Source of the DNA: Citrus sinensis
Taxonomy: Eukaryota > Streptophyta > Magnoliopsida > Sapindales > Rutaceae
Assembly: GCF_022201045.2 (NCBI RefSeq)
Contig: NC_068562.1
Span: 6,430,001-6,494,000, forward strand
Direction of reading: 5' to 3'
Length of the DNA: 64,000 nt
Shown here: piece after piece, positions 54,101 through 63,333 of the stretch
Position numbering within the stretch: the first letter of the stretch is position 1
How the letters are laid out: each line of letters starts with the position of its first letter
Translations under genes and position numbers: made by a program
The notes under the pieces: generated by a model
Told to the model about the DNA's origin: nothing
Database searches by the model: none
What the model saw: only the letters and a program-made list of their open reading frames with translations

Positions 54101-56828
54101 CCCCATGTACGAGCCGGATGAGGAGAGCACGGCTTTCATCACTAACCAAGGTCTGTTCTGTTACAGGGTGATGCCATTCGGTCTCAAGAATGCTGGGGCC
54201 ACCTATCAAAGGCTGGTGAATAAAGTCTTTAAGCCCTTGATCGGGAAAACCATGGAGGTGTACGTGGACGACATGATCACCAAGTCCAAAGTCCCGAAGG
54301 AACATGTCAGACATCTCGAGGAGACGTTCGAGCTTTTGAGGAAGTATAAGATGAAGCTCAACCCGGAGAAGTGTGCTTTCGGGGTCGAGTCCGGGAAATT
54401 CCTGGGATTCATGGTGAGCCATAGGGGGATTGAAGCAAATCCCGAGAAGATCCAGGCGATTGTGCAAATGACGTCTCCTCGAAACCTGAAGGAGATGCAG
54501 AGCCTCACGGGGAGGTTGGCGGCGTTGAGCAGATTCATATCCAAGGCTACAGATAAGTGTCAGTCATTCTTTCAAGTGATAAGGAGGGGAAAGAAAACGG
54601 AATGGACCCCAGAATGCGAGGAAGCCTTCCGGAACTTGAAGCATTACTTGCAGCAAGCTCCGCTACTGTCCACACCGAGGGATGGGGACAAGTTGAATCT
54701 GTATTTGGCGGTATCTGATCGGGCCGCCAGTTCCGTTCTGGTGAGAGAGGAAGAAGGAATTCAGTATCCGATATACTACACCAGCAAGGCCCTGCTCGAC
54801 GCTGAGACCAGATACCCAACGATGGAGAAATGGGCACTGGCCCTTGTGGTTGCTGCTCGGAAGTTGAGGCCGTACTTTCAAGCATTCCCGGTCTCGGTAA
54901 TCACCAACCAGCCATTGCGTCAAATTCTGCACAAGCCGGATGCCTCTGGTCGGCTCGTCAAATGGGCTGTAGAGCTGAGCGAATTCGACTTAGACTATAA
55001 ACCCCGCGCGGCGATAAAGGCCCAGGCAATGGCCGATTTCGTAGCTGAGTTCGCGGAGCCTGAAGTATGCTTGGATCAGCAAGATGCAGATATAGGCAAC
55101 GACGAAACTCAAGTATGGCAGATATCTGTGGATGGGTCATCAGGAGAGCGGGGTTCAGGAGCAGGGATTGTCCTGGAAGGCCCAGAGGGGGAGGAGATCT
55201 CTTATGCTGTAAAGTTGGAATTCGCAGCCACAAATAACCAGGCAGAATATGAAGCCTTGATAGCAGGGCTGGAATTGGCTAGGGCCGTGAAAGCGGACAG
55301 AGTTAAGATCAGAACCGATTCCCAGCTGGTTGCGAATCATGTCAGTGAAAGATTCCAACCAAGAGAGGAGAAGATGGAACAGTACCTAAGGATAGTCAGG
55401 CAGATGATGGGGAAGTTCGAAGCAGTGGAGGTGATACAAATCCCCAGGGAGCAGAATAGTCGAGCAGACATTTTGGCTAGGATGGCAGCCGTCGCCGACC
55501 CAAAAATGCCAAAGTCGGTCCCCCTAGAAGTAAAGTCTCGCCCGAGTATCGAGCAAAATTTGGGGGTGTTGCGGATAGAACAAAAAAGCTCGTGGAGGGA
55601 CCCGATAGTTTCGTACCTTAGAGACGGGGTCTTACCACCAGATAAGCTACGGGCTCGGAAGATTAGAGCTCAGGCCTCGAGATACACGATGATCGATGGG
55701 GTACTGTATCGACGAGGATATACATTACCGTTCCTTCGGTGTTTGGACGATGACGACGCGGATTACGTGCTGAGGGAAGTGCATGAAGGAATTTGCGGAA
55801 ATCATTCTGGCGGGAGGTCCCTGGCCCACAAGGTCTTAAGGCAGGGATATTTCTGGCCGACGATGCACCAGGATGCGCAAAGGAAGACCAGGAGCTGTGC
55901 AAGCTGCCAGAGTTTTGCAAATTTTTCTAACCAACCACCAGAGAAGCTCACCTCCATGGCCTCCCCTTGGCCATTCGCTCAATGGGGAATTGATCTGATC
56001 GGCCCATTGCCAAAGGGACGAGGAGCAGCAACACATGCGATAGTCGCTGTAGATTACTTCACGAAGTGGATAGAGGTAGAAGCCCTTAGCAGGATCACAG
56101 AGAAGAAAACAACAGACTTCGTGTGGAGAAACCTGGTCTGTCGATACGGGATCCCATATGCCTTGGTAACGGATAATGGCAGGCAGTTCGATAATCACAG
56201 CTTCAGGGATTTCTGCCAGAACCTCGGGATAGAGCTGAAGTATTGCTCGCCTGCTCACCCCCAATCGAATGGACAAGTAGAAGCAGCCAACAAGACAGTC
56301 AAGAGGCTTCTGAAAACCAGGCTCGGAGCAAAAAAGGGTGCGTGGGTTGACGAGCTGTCAGGTGTGCTATGGGCATACAGAACAACCCACAAAACCGCAA
56401 CGGGGGAGACACCGTTCGCTTTGGCTTTCGGACATGAAGCGGTCGTGCCGGCTGAGGTAGGAACGACCACACACCGGACAGATCACTTCAATGAGCAGGA
56501 GAACGACGAGCAGATATGTTTGAATCTTGATCTGCTAATGGAGAGGAGGGAACAAGCAGCCGAGCGATCAGTCACTTACCAACAGAGGGTTGCTCGGTAT
56601 TATAACCAGAAGGTGAACATACGGCAATTCAGGGTCGGAGACTGGGTACTGAGAAGAGTGAATCAGAGCACCAAAGATTCGACTCAAGGAGTGCTGGGAC
56701 CGAATTGGGAAGGGCCGTATAGAGTCAAGCAGATAGCGGGGCCCGGAGCTTACAAGCTGGTTCGCGCGGACGGCCACGAAGTGAAACGCCCATGGAACGC
56801 AGCACACCTCCGAAAATACTTCCAGTAA
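51183..56828 (+). CDS. Gag-Pol polyprotein, Tat lineage
   Basis: One open frame of 1881 aa with no stop or shift. Gag (about 190-300: RDFRLPDLRYSGRTDPLVHI, EGRAREWYRKLP) is followed by a Cys/His knuckle-like CKFHGTHGHTTAEC at 519. The aspartic protease has DTGSS at 661. Reverse transcriptase has RMCVDFTDLNKACPKDSFPLP and YVDDM (1027-1031). A first RNase H remnant region follows (YTSKALLDAETRY). A second, archaeal-type RNase H starts near 1312 (ISVDGSSGERGSGAG, ATNNQAEYEAL, RTDSQL). Integrase has the HHCC zinc domain from His1534 and the triad Asp1604, Asp1664, Glu1700, an exact D-x59-D-x35-E. It ends HLRKYFQ without a chromodomain. It makes and integrates cDNA of the element. All catalytic motifs seen are intact, so it may be autonomous. 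Confidence 0.95.
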   Translation: MEIGGSSAQGGDIRLNDSVTLREVISEAREKVMFDRMERMEKQMETLTTILHELRNERRVTQEGRVRGGGAAPGTDSAERSRTAGRFGGERGNVPLRGEFHREREQSPVRQTCDGGDGVVNAEETELRQHLHDAERERDQAAARDPGRAGQLEEEVRRLAQIIDDMQGRNRAPGWRIMLDGESPLAAEIMRAVIPRDFRLPDLRYSGRTDPLVHIERFNDITGVQGLSPSQRCRVFPLSLEGRAREWYRKLPRGSIKTFEQMCQEFAEQFSGAMSPEDDMMELKSMKQGEQETLREFIKRFHRAVLDLGAFNHPQALRGLKEGVKIGRLWYNLRSPAIQTYAAAYEQAKRDIEIEEEKAARIKTDQLEGLGRKEKKALPTNGPNRRRDHQISGSGAGGRVIAYQPHQRPPQYQRSRAPPPRSPAREPWRRHDSASGDLHQHSHGSRTSRPEALPPPPTHSGANRERAVHLVDQNQDYGRYTPLKMPLDEVYEAIKGRGLLHLPTPITKLPNRRDRGRYCKFHGTHGHTTAECRDLKTQVEDLVRNRYLDEFMDGTFPMVATTDEGEQSDGILRREPPAARVIAGGPTLAGDSNRSRKNYARYAMTSKEILFNTPAAKRARVRQVPIMWTDEDEEGILYPHEDALVIKATIASKKFDRILVDTGSSVDVLFKSTLEEMGIADRKLEYTNTSLKGFGGGKLVPLGVVELPITIGSPPTERTMILDFVVVDEEGPYQMILGRPFLRMSKAVLSNHYLSLKYRVNGVVGVVRGDQRIARSCYSSAAREAMQITSLDTRVENKTGRQEPVEDLETVSMGPENPGKTIRIGSRLEGEQKQELVKCLQAHADVFAWTHEDMPGIDPEVACHRLAIKKGARAVRQKRRCFNQERYEAVSDEVEKLLRAGFIREVNYPEWISNVVLVKKANGKWRMCVDFTDLNKACPKDSFPLPKIDQLVDSTAGHGLLSFMDAFSGYNQIPMYEPDEESTAFITNQGLFCYRVMPFGLKNAGATYQRLVNKVFKPLIGKTMEVYVDDMITKSKVPKEHVRHLEETFELLRKYKMKLNPEKCAFGVESGKFLGFMVSHRGIEANPEKIQAIVQMTSPRNLKEMQSLTGRLAALSRFISKATDKCQSFFQVIRRGKKTEWTPECEEAFRNLKHYLQQAPLLSTPRDGDKLNLYLAVSDRAASSVLVREEEGIQYPIYYTSKALLDAETRYPTMEKWALALVVAARKLRPYFQAFPVSVITNQPLRQILHKPDASGRLVKWAVELSEFDLDYKPRAAIKAQAMADFVAEFAEPEVCLDQQDADIGNDETQVWQISVDGSSGERGSGAGIVLEGPEGEEISYAVKLEFAATNNQAEYEALIAGLELARAVKADRVKIRTDSQLVANHVSERFQPREEKMEQYLRIVRQMMGKFEAVEVIQIPREQNSRADILARMAAVADPKMPKSVPLEVKSRPSIEQNLGVLRIEQKSSWRDPIVSYLRDGVLPPDKLRARKIRAQASRYTMIDGVLYRRGYTLPFLRCLDDDDADYVLREVHEGICGNHSGGRSLAHKVLRQGYFWPTMHQDAQRKTRSCASCQSFANFSNQPPEKLTSMASPWPFAQWGIDLIGPLPKGRGAATHAIVAVDYFTKWIEVEALSRITEKKTTDFVWRNLVCRYGIPYALVTDNGRQFDNHSFRDFCQNLGIELKYCSPAHPQSNGQVEAANKTVKRLLKTRLGAKKGAWVDELSGVLWAYRTTHKTATGETPFALAFGHEAVVPAEVGTTTHRTDHFNEQENDEQICLNLDLLMERREQAAERSVTYQQRVARYYNQKVNIRQFRVGDWVLRRVNQSTKDSTQGVLGPNWEGPYRVKQIAGPGAYKLVRADGHEVKRPWNAAHLRKYFQ

Positions 56829-56963
56829 GACTTGCTCACATTTTAAAGCAATTTCTGCTCATGCTGTCTATCTTTTATTTTTATGTTTTATGTCCGAACA
56901 ATTTCATGTAAGTCAAATCCTGCCATTAATGTAACGTCGACGAATTTATTTCGCTTGAAACCG
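56829..56963 (+). other. Spacer after gag-pol
   Basis: About 135 bp of AT-richer sequence between the gag-pol stop and the poly-A run; nothing recognised. Confidence 0.5.

Positions 56964-56994
<31 letters not shown>
56964..56994 (+). repeat. (A)31 tract
   Basis: Thirty-one consecutive A immediately precede the 121-bp array. It could be a relic of a poly(A) tail captured during reverse transcription, or simple slippage. Confidence 0.9.
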
Positions 56995-56996
<2 letters not shown>

Positions 56997-56999
56997 AAA

Positions 57000-58757
57000 G
57001 GCATGCAAAGGCCCGCCAAGTCTCAGAGCCTGTCTTATGGCGAGACAGAAGCCAAGCATGCCAGGATCTGCTCGGCCACGAGAAGGCAGCAGAATCCAAA
57101 TCGTTTGAAGAAAATCCTAAGGCATGCAAAGGCTCGCCAAGTCTCAGAGCCTGTCTTATGGCGAGACAGAAGCCAAGCATGCCAGGATCTGCTCGGCCAC
57201 GAGAAGGCAGCAGAATCCAAATCGTTTGAAGAAAATCCTAAGGCATGCAAAGGCTCGCCAAGTCTCAGAGCCTGTCTTATGGCGAGACAGAAGCCAAGCA
57301 TGCCAGGATCTGCTCGGCCACGAGAAGGCAGCAGAATCCAAATCGTTTGAAGAAAATCCTAAGGCATGCAAAGGCTCGCCAAGTCTCAGAGCCTGTCTTA
57401 TGGCGAGACAGAAGCCAAGCATGCCAGGATCTGCTCGGCCACGAGAAGGCAGCAGAATCCAAATCGTTTGAAGAAAATCCTAAGGCATGCAAAGGCTCGC
57501 CAAGTCTCAGAGCCTGTCTTATGGCGAGACAGAAGCCAAGCATGCCAGGATCTGCTCGGCCACGAGAAGGCAGCAGAATCCAAATCGTTTGAAGAAAATC
57601 CTAAGGCATGCAAAGGCTCGCCAAGTCTCAGAGCCTGTCTTATGGCGAGACAGAAGCCAAGCATGCCAGGATCTGCTCGGCCACGAGAAGGCAGCAGAAT
57701 CCAAATCGTTTGAAGAAAATCCTAAGGCATGCAAAGGCTCGCCAAGTCTCAGAGCCTGTCTTATGGCGAGACAGAAGCCAAGCATGCCAGGATCTGCTCG
57801 GCCACGAGAAGGCAGCAGAATCCAAATCGTTTGAAGAAAATCCTAAGGCATGCAAAGGCTCGCCAAGTCTCAGAGCCTGTCTTATGGCGAGACAGAAGCC
57901 AAGCATGCCAGGATCTGCTCGGCCACGAGAAGGCAGCAGAATCCAAATCGTTTGAAGAAAATCCTAAGGCATGCAAAGGCTCGCCAAGTCTCAGAGCCTG
58001 TCTTATGGCGAGACAGAAGCCAAGCATGCCAGGATCTGCTCGGCCACGAGAAGGCAGCAGAATCCAAATCGTTTGAAGAAAATCCTAAGGCATGCAAAGG
58101 CTCGCCAAGTCTCAGAGCCTGTCTTATGGCGAGACAGAAGCCAAGCATGCCAGGATCTGCTCGGCCACGAGAAGGCAGCAGAATCCAAATCGTTTGAAGA
58201 AAATCCTAAGGCATGCAAAGGCTCGCCAAGTCTCAGAGCCTGTCTTATGGCGAGACAGAAGCCAAGCATGCCAGGATCTGCTCGGCCACGAGAAGGCAGC
58301 AGAATCCAAATCGTTTGAAGAAAATCCTAAGGCATGCAAAGGCTCGCCAAGTCTCAGAGCCTGTCTTATGGCGAGACAGAAGCCAAGCATGCCAGGATCT
58401 GCTCGGCCACGAGAAGGCAGCAGAATCCAAATCGTTTGAAGAAAATCCTAAGGCATGCAAAGGCTCGCCAAGTCTCAGAGCCTGTCTTATGGCGAGACAG
58501 AAGCCAAGCATGCCAGGATCTGCTCGGCCACGAGAAGGCAGCAGAATCCAAATCGTTTGAAGAAAATCCTAAGGCATGCGAAGGCTCGACAAAGTCTCAA
58601 AGCCTGTCTTAGGGCCAGACAAAAGGCCAGCATGCAAGGATCTGCTCGTTCGCGAGAAGGCGAGCAGGCTCCAAAGCATTTGGAAAGTTTTCTATGGCAC
58701 GCAAAGGCCTCACCAAGTCTCAAAGCCTGTCTTACGGCGAGACAGAAGCGATCAGCG
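57000..58757 (+). repeat. 121-bp tandem array in the retrotransposon 3' region
   Basis: Units start at 57000, 57121 and every 121 bp after. The first 13 copies are nearly or fully identical (copy 1 has CCCGCC for CTCGCC). Copy 14 (58573) is strongly diverged and copy 15 (58695-58757) is diverged and partial. Each unit contains GGCATGCAAAGGCTCGCCAA and CTGTCTTATGGCGAGACAG, the latter an imperfect hairpin. 121 is not a multiple of three, so overlapping 115- and 88-codon frames are artefacts, not genes. Tat elements are known for such satellite-forming arrays between gag-pol and the 3' LTR. Confidence 0.97.
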
Positions 58758-59224
58758 TTTCAGACGAAAATTAATTCATGAGTACGACACGAGATAGTAA
58801 TCAACAACATTTTTATTAATGGCTAACAGAGGGGATAAATTTCATAAACGTCGTTCATTACAATACAAGAAGAAATATATCAAAAAGATGGTGGGTCAGT
58901 GAGCCGAGCAGCATCGGTTGGCTGGACCTCCTCGGGTGCGGGAGGGGTATCACCAGTTGCGTCCGGGGGGGTGCTCGCCTCGCCAACATCAGCAGGGACT
59001 GCACGAGGAGGAGAGTTACCCTCCTCAATCACGATCGGCTCTAACCCCTCGGCATCTTCCTTGGCCGCCTCCTCGTCCATATGTTGAGCAACACCAGCTG
59101 CAAGGTCATCCATCTTCAGATCAGGGTGTTGCTTCCCGAGGACGGCCATGATACAACGATACGAATGCCGAAGTCCCTGGTCGTACTGGTTGTCGGCCTC
59201 CCTCTCCAAGTTCTCTACATGAGC

Positions 59225-60931
59225 TCAGTGGGAATCGCGGAGAGATTCGAGCTGAGCCTCATACATAGCCCTCTGCCCTTGGAGATCCTCCTTAACCTTG
59301 GTCAGCTCCTCCTCGAGTGTAATGGCTTTTGCTTGAGCAAGGGACTCTTGCTCTATCAGCTTGAGGTTCTCGACGTTTAGCTCCCCCGCCTTTTTCTCGG
59401 CAACGTCAGCTCTGGTCGTCGCCGATTGAATGTCCTCCTTCATCTTCCTGTCGTAACGGCCAACCTTGGCCTTATAGTAGGTGGCCATGCAGCTGAGATG
59501 GAAAGCACTGTACTGCATGGCTCCCACCAGCTCGCCCAGGGTACAACCGTCAAAGCCCTCCAGGTCCTTCTTGCTCACGAGTTTAGACAACTCATTGAGA
59601 TAGGGAACCAAGTGTTCTGGTCGGCTGTCGGGTAAGCGGGACCGAGGCACAACAGGTGGAGAAGAGGAAGCAGGATCAGTGGCCGCTCTACTGGATTCCC
59701 CGACTCTAGCAGAGGCAGGAGGGAGAGCCTGCAAGGGAGGAACCTGCTGCACGATGTTCTTTCGCTTCGCAGCGGGAGCATCTTTGTCCTGGTCCCTATC
59801 GGTTGTTGGAGGCCGAGAGCGTTTCCTGGTCAGAGCTCCAATCACTGCGTCCTCCATCTTATGGCCAGGAAGTATCAACCGAGACTCGAGGAAGTTGTAT
59901 GTAGATAGCAGTTCTCGGCTCGAGCAGGAATTGGCCAATACAGCCTCGACCCGTTTAAGCAGACCAGGTCGGAGCGGGAAGTGAACACCCCAGGAAACTA
60001 CAGCACAAACAGACACTTGGTTAGAGACAAACCAATACAGCAGGAACAATTATGGATACAAGACATCTAAAGCGAGCAGGCAACCTGGGACCGTGAAACG
60101 GGGTGGGACGCGACAATCCTTCCCGTCTATTTGTGCAACTTGACCCCAGGGACCCCCAGCAAAAAAGAATTTCCTCTTCCAAGTCCCACCACCACCAGTT
60201 GGAAGATCAGTTATGGGTTTCCTGCTCTTGGTACCAGATTGGAAGTAGTACCAGCCGGCATCTTTAGGGCTGCTCTTCAGCTGGTACAGATGCTTCACCT
60301 CATCAACCGTGGGCTCGCTTTGGCAACATCTGTCCCACAATATGAACAGACCAGAGAGCACTCTCCACCCGTTGGGGTTCAGCTGACCAGGAGCCAGATT
60401 TAGCCCGTTAAGTATCCGGGCAAAGTAAGGCTGCAAGGGACACCTCAGCCCATACTTAAAGCTCTCCAGATACAGGGTAACGTGTCCCCTGGGAGGCCGG
60501 CTAGGTGTATCCTTTTTTCCTGGGATCCTAAGAGGTATCTCACCAGGAATACTATACCTAAGTCGGAGGTCATTGAGCTCGTCAAACGTGGTCGTACACG
60601 ACATGTAGTCAATGGCATAATCACGCGACAAGGCTCTACCCCCTACTGTACCCCGTTCTTCTGGTTGTGATGCTCCTGATGGGGACGCCTCACTAGAATC
60701 ATCCCCTTGACCCTCACTCAAAGTGTTCTCCGATCCAGAAGACCCTTCTTCATCGCTACTGTCGCTCGAGGAGGTTGTTTGGGGAGACATCCTCCTAGCG
60801 CTAGTACCAACACTAGACCTAATGGGCTCTAAGGGGATCCCGGGATCAAAAGCAAAATCAGCGGGCAGACTAGGCAAAAAACCTAGTTCGTCGTCACCAA
60901 CCTCAACGACCTTCTCCTTACCCTTCGACAT
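59225..60931 (-). CDS. Antisense gene of the Tat-type element (putative gypsy-type transposon domain)
   Basis: Read on the minus strand, opposite to gag-pol: exon 1 60931-60085 and exon 2 59997-59225, joined over an 87-bp intron (donor GTTGCC, acceptor TGTAG, branch-like CTAAC), giving 539 aa. It starts MSKGKEKVVEVGDDELGF, has a Ser/Asp-rich stretch (about 50-95), then a domain like the plant putative gypsy-type transposon family (LRCPLQPYFARILNGLNLAPGQLNPNGWRVLSG without the usual catalytic motifs). The C-terminal part is Glu/Lys-rich coiled coil (about 440-535). After the TGA at 59227-59225 the same frame stays open to a TGA at 58882-58880 (EREADNQYDQGLRHSY...), so the ancestral protein was probably about 653 aa and this copy is prematurely stopped. 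Function is unknown. Confidence 0.75.
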
Positions 60932-61395
60932 ATCCTAAGTTCTAACCAAAACACCACCGCCAACTACAACCTCAAGCAAAGCAGAGAGAAAGGAGATTAC
61001 CTACAATTAACCGATACCGAAAAAAAAAAAAATAGAAAAAATACCTGAAGCAGGGACTCGGTCAGAGAGAGACAGGGATGACAGCTTTGGCGCCGAGGTT
61101 CATTCGCCGGAGAGACAAGAATGGAGAAAATGACGAGTTCGTGTTTGAAGATTTTGGGTTTCCTTACTGAGAAGCAAACTCTTGGGCTGCCAGCATTTAA
61201 TGACGCATATTCCGAGAATCCCGTAACCGTCGGTTTGAAATTCAAATGGAGGGGGGGATTTCTGCCACGTCACCTCGTCCGCAATTAAATGCGACATGAC
61301 TCCTGGCAGCCTTTTCCAAACCCACGCGAGCGAGTACTATCGAGTTTCTACTGCTGGTCCACTACATTACCCAACACCAGAAACTGGGGGACCGG
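60932..61395. other. 5' side of the antisense gene and polypurine-like tract
   Basis: For the minus-strand gene this is leader and promoter space, with an A-run at 61020-61032. The last 16 bases before the LTR (61380-61395, AAACTGGGGGACCGG) are G-rich and in the position of the polypurine tract that primes plus-strand synthesis, though CC interrupts it. A CTTCAG/GTAT site near 61045 and an acceptor-like site near 61001 would make only a 44-bp intron, too short for plants. Confidence 0.55.
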
Positions 61396-62190
61396 TGTTT
61401 GGGAGGGATACTGTTTGGGACAAATGCGTCGAAGGGACCAGGAATGACGAGCAGACATCTGATGGCGGAGTTCTGCGCACCGGTGTTTTCCGTTAAAGCC
61501 TGGCGCGTGGAAGAACAGGAGCAGAAACATCCTGCTCGTCCACGATGTTGTCGTCCGCGAGGCCAATTCCTATAAAAGGCATGAGGCCATTCCGGCTAGA
61601 GACCGAGAGGCGAGGAGACCCGGTCGACGGCAGTTGGCAAGACGCGCTCTCCAGCACGAGAACCTAGGCACAACAGCCACGCTTTCCCCAGAACCGCGAC
61701 GTAACACGCAAGATCTCACGGAGCCATGACAGCCACACTTTCCCCAGAACCGTGGCGTAACACGCAAGGTCTCACAGAGCCGTGGCAGCCACGCTTTCCC
61801 CTGAACCGTGGCGTAACACGCTAGATCCCATGTTTTGCCCATAACGCAGCAGTTGGAGTCCCATACCGTCTCGAAAAGAGCGGAAGACTGAGATTCAGAG
61901 GAAGCCTATAAAAAGGTAGCCAACGAAGGTAAAAGGGTTAGCATTCTTAAGATAAAAGAGAAAACCACAAAAAAGCCATAAGACCTGTGGCAAGCGTTCC
62001 CCGAACCTTCGTATCTGACTTGAGCGTCGGAGGGTTTGCGCCGGGAGAACAACCGGCGTACTCTGACTTGTCTGTGTGTGCAGGGACATCCGGAGAAGAA
62101 GCATTACTAGGAGACCTCCTGGTCGTGGTAGAGTTGATCGAGCAGGGATCCTGGTCGTAGAACGAGGAGAACCGGAATCTCGCATCAACA
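61396..62190 (+). repeat. 3' LTR of the Tat-type element
   Basis: 795 bp, aligned end to end with the 5' LTR with one difference that I found (G at 61975 against A at 50889). It is followed by the target duplication AGAAC. Confidence 0.95.
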
Positions 62191-62491
62191 AGAACTATTA
62201 AAAAGACTTTCCAATTAAAAGGTAAAAAAATTAAGCCGCAAGTGTCGTGGCAAAAGTTTTTCCCAAAAGTCCAACAGCTGACTTGAGTGTTGGAAGGATT
62301 ACATCGGAAAAACATATGCCGCCCCACCTACCCGTTTTTGTGAACGAAGGTAGATTTATCAGGAGGTATTCGCAATCAAAGAACAGCTCGAAGCAAAGAG
62401 ATGCAAGTAGATCCATCTCCTACCAAACAAATTCAAGTGCTGAGACAGTGGTCTAGTCACAACACAGCTCAACTAGGTCTCAGCATCAACA

Positions 62492-63333
62492 ACTACAATT
62501 TTTTTTTATTTCTTCAAAAAATACACATTTATATATGATTTTTAGGTGGAATAGACAATTTTTTCATTTGTTCCCCAAGTTTTCTGTCAATGACATAAAA
62601 ACAAATCTATAAAGCATATACCTACAGTAATCATGTCTTTTTTTTTTTAATTTTTAACATATGCTAGGAAATAAATACAATTTTTTTTTATTAATTTATG
62701 TAATGTGAATGCACAAAGAAATTGTATGCATGAAATAAAATTTAATAGTAGTACGTAGTGAATATAACTTTTAAATAATAATTTTGATAAAAATAGTAAA
62801 AATATTATAATTTTTTTATTTTATGAGTGATTTGATTAAATCAACTTATCTTTAATCTACAATTAGTGTCTATTTATTAATATAGCTTTAGAGAAAAAAA
62901 GATATATATATTAGACTTGGGAGTTGGGACTTCACTTTCCCCACAACTAGTAGATTCCAATAGGCCTTCCGAGAAAATAGAAGATCAAAAAATAGAATTC
63001 AACGAGCAATACATTTTATATTAAAATGCACATTTTTAATTAATTAAAATTATAGATTCAATTTAGACGCAAACAAAAAAAATTAAAATTATATAAATTA
63101 TCCGGAAAATTCGTGGTAATCCAACTCAAGCCGGCAGAAATACGACAATGTTTTATATCAATTTAAAATTACTATTAATAGATGGACCGCGTAAATGATT
63201 CCTCGATTGGTAATGGTACCGCTTACTGACTGGTCTCTAAAAACTGAAACCGAAAATGCGGGAGCATGACATCACGTAAACACACCCCAAAAATTTGAGC
63301 TTCTCAAATCTTTCTCTGTCCAATTACTTGTTC
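62492..63333. other. AT-rich spacer
   Basis: Very AT-rich DNA between the older solo LTR and the broken CNL gene, with T and A runs. The last 100 bases are presumably the remains of the CNL promoter. Nothing else is recognised. Confidence 0.5.

Larger units (their letters stand above)
50310..62190 (+). mobile_element. Full-length Tat-lineage Ty3/gypsy LTR retrotransposon
   Basis: An 11,881-bp element with 795-bp LTRs, TG..CA ends and a perfect 5-bp target duplication AGAAC (50305-50309 and 62191-62195). Order: LTR, primer-binding site, gag-pol, poly-A run, 121-bp tandem array, antisense gene, polypurine-like tract, LTR. A second, archaeal-type RNase H and no chromodomain place it in the Tat group (relatives of Ogre, Retand, Grande). 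The LTRs differ at one base that I can see (A at 50889, G at 61975), so insertion was recent. GC content is well above that of the host DNA around it. Confidence 0.95.
49850..62491 (+). mobile_element. Older solo LTR split by the Tat-type insertion
   Basis: Two pieces, 49850-50309 and 62196-62491 (about 756 bp together), look like one LTR: it begins TGTTTGAGGAG and ends GCATCAACA, as the younger LTR begins TGTTTGGGAGG and ends GCATCAACA. It also has CCTATAAAAGCCCC and a block starting CTGACTTGAGTGTTGGA matching CTGACTTGAGCGTCGGA of the younger LTR. No primer-binding site follows and no internal region is present, so it is a solo LTR. The 5-bp flanks GCTAT and ACTAC agree at 3 of 5 positions. 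Confidence 0.75.

Noticed and set aside
51277..56807. Long minus-strand frames inside gag-pol
   Set aside because: They are shadows in a GC-rich coding region; no domains.
57003..58612. Many repeated open frames of 88-115 codons on both strands
   Set aside because: They are the three frames of the 121-bp tandem array; identical proteins recur every 121 bp with no start context or family resemblance.
57000..58757. Possible CRISPR array
   Set aside because: The units are contiguous 121-bp repeats without unique spacers, in a plant nuclear retroelement.
61001..61044. Leader intron of the antisense gene
   Set aside because: The donor and acceptor are only 44 bp apart, below the usual plant minimum.
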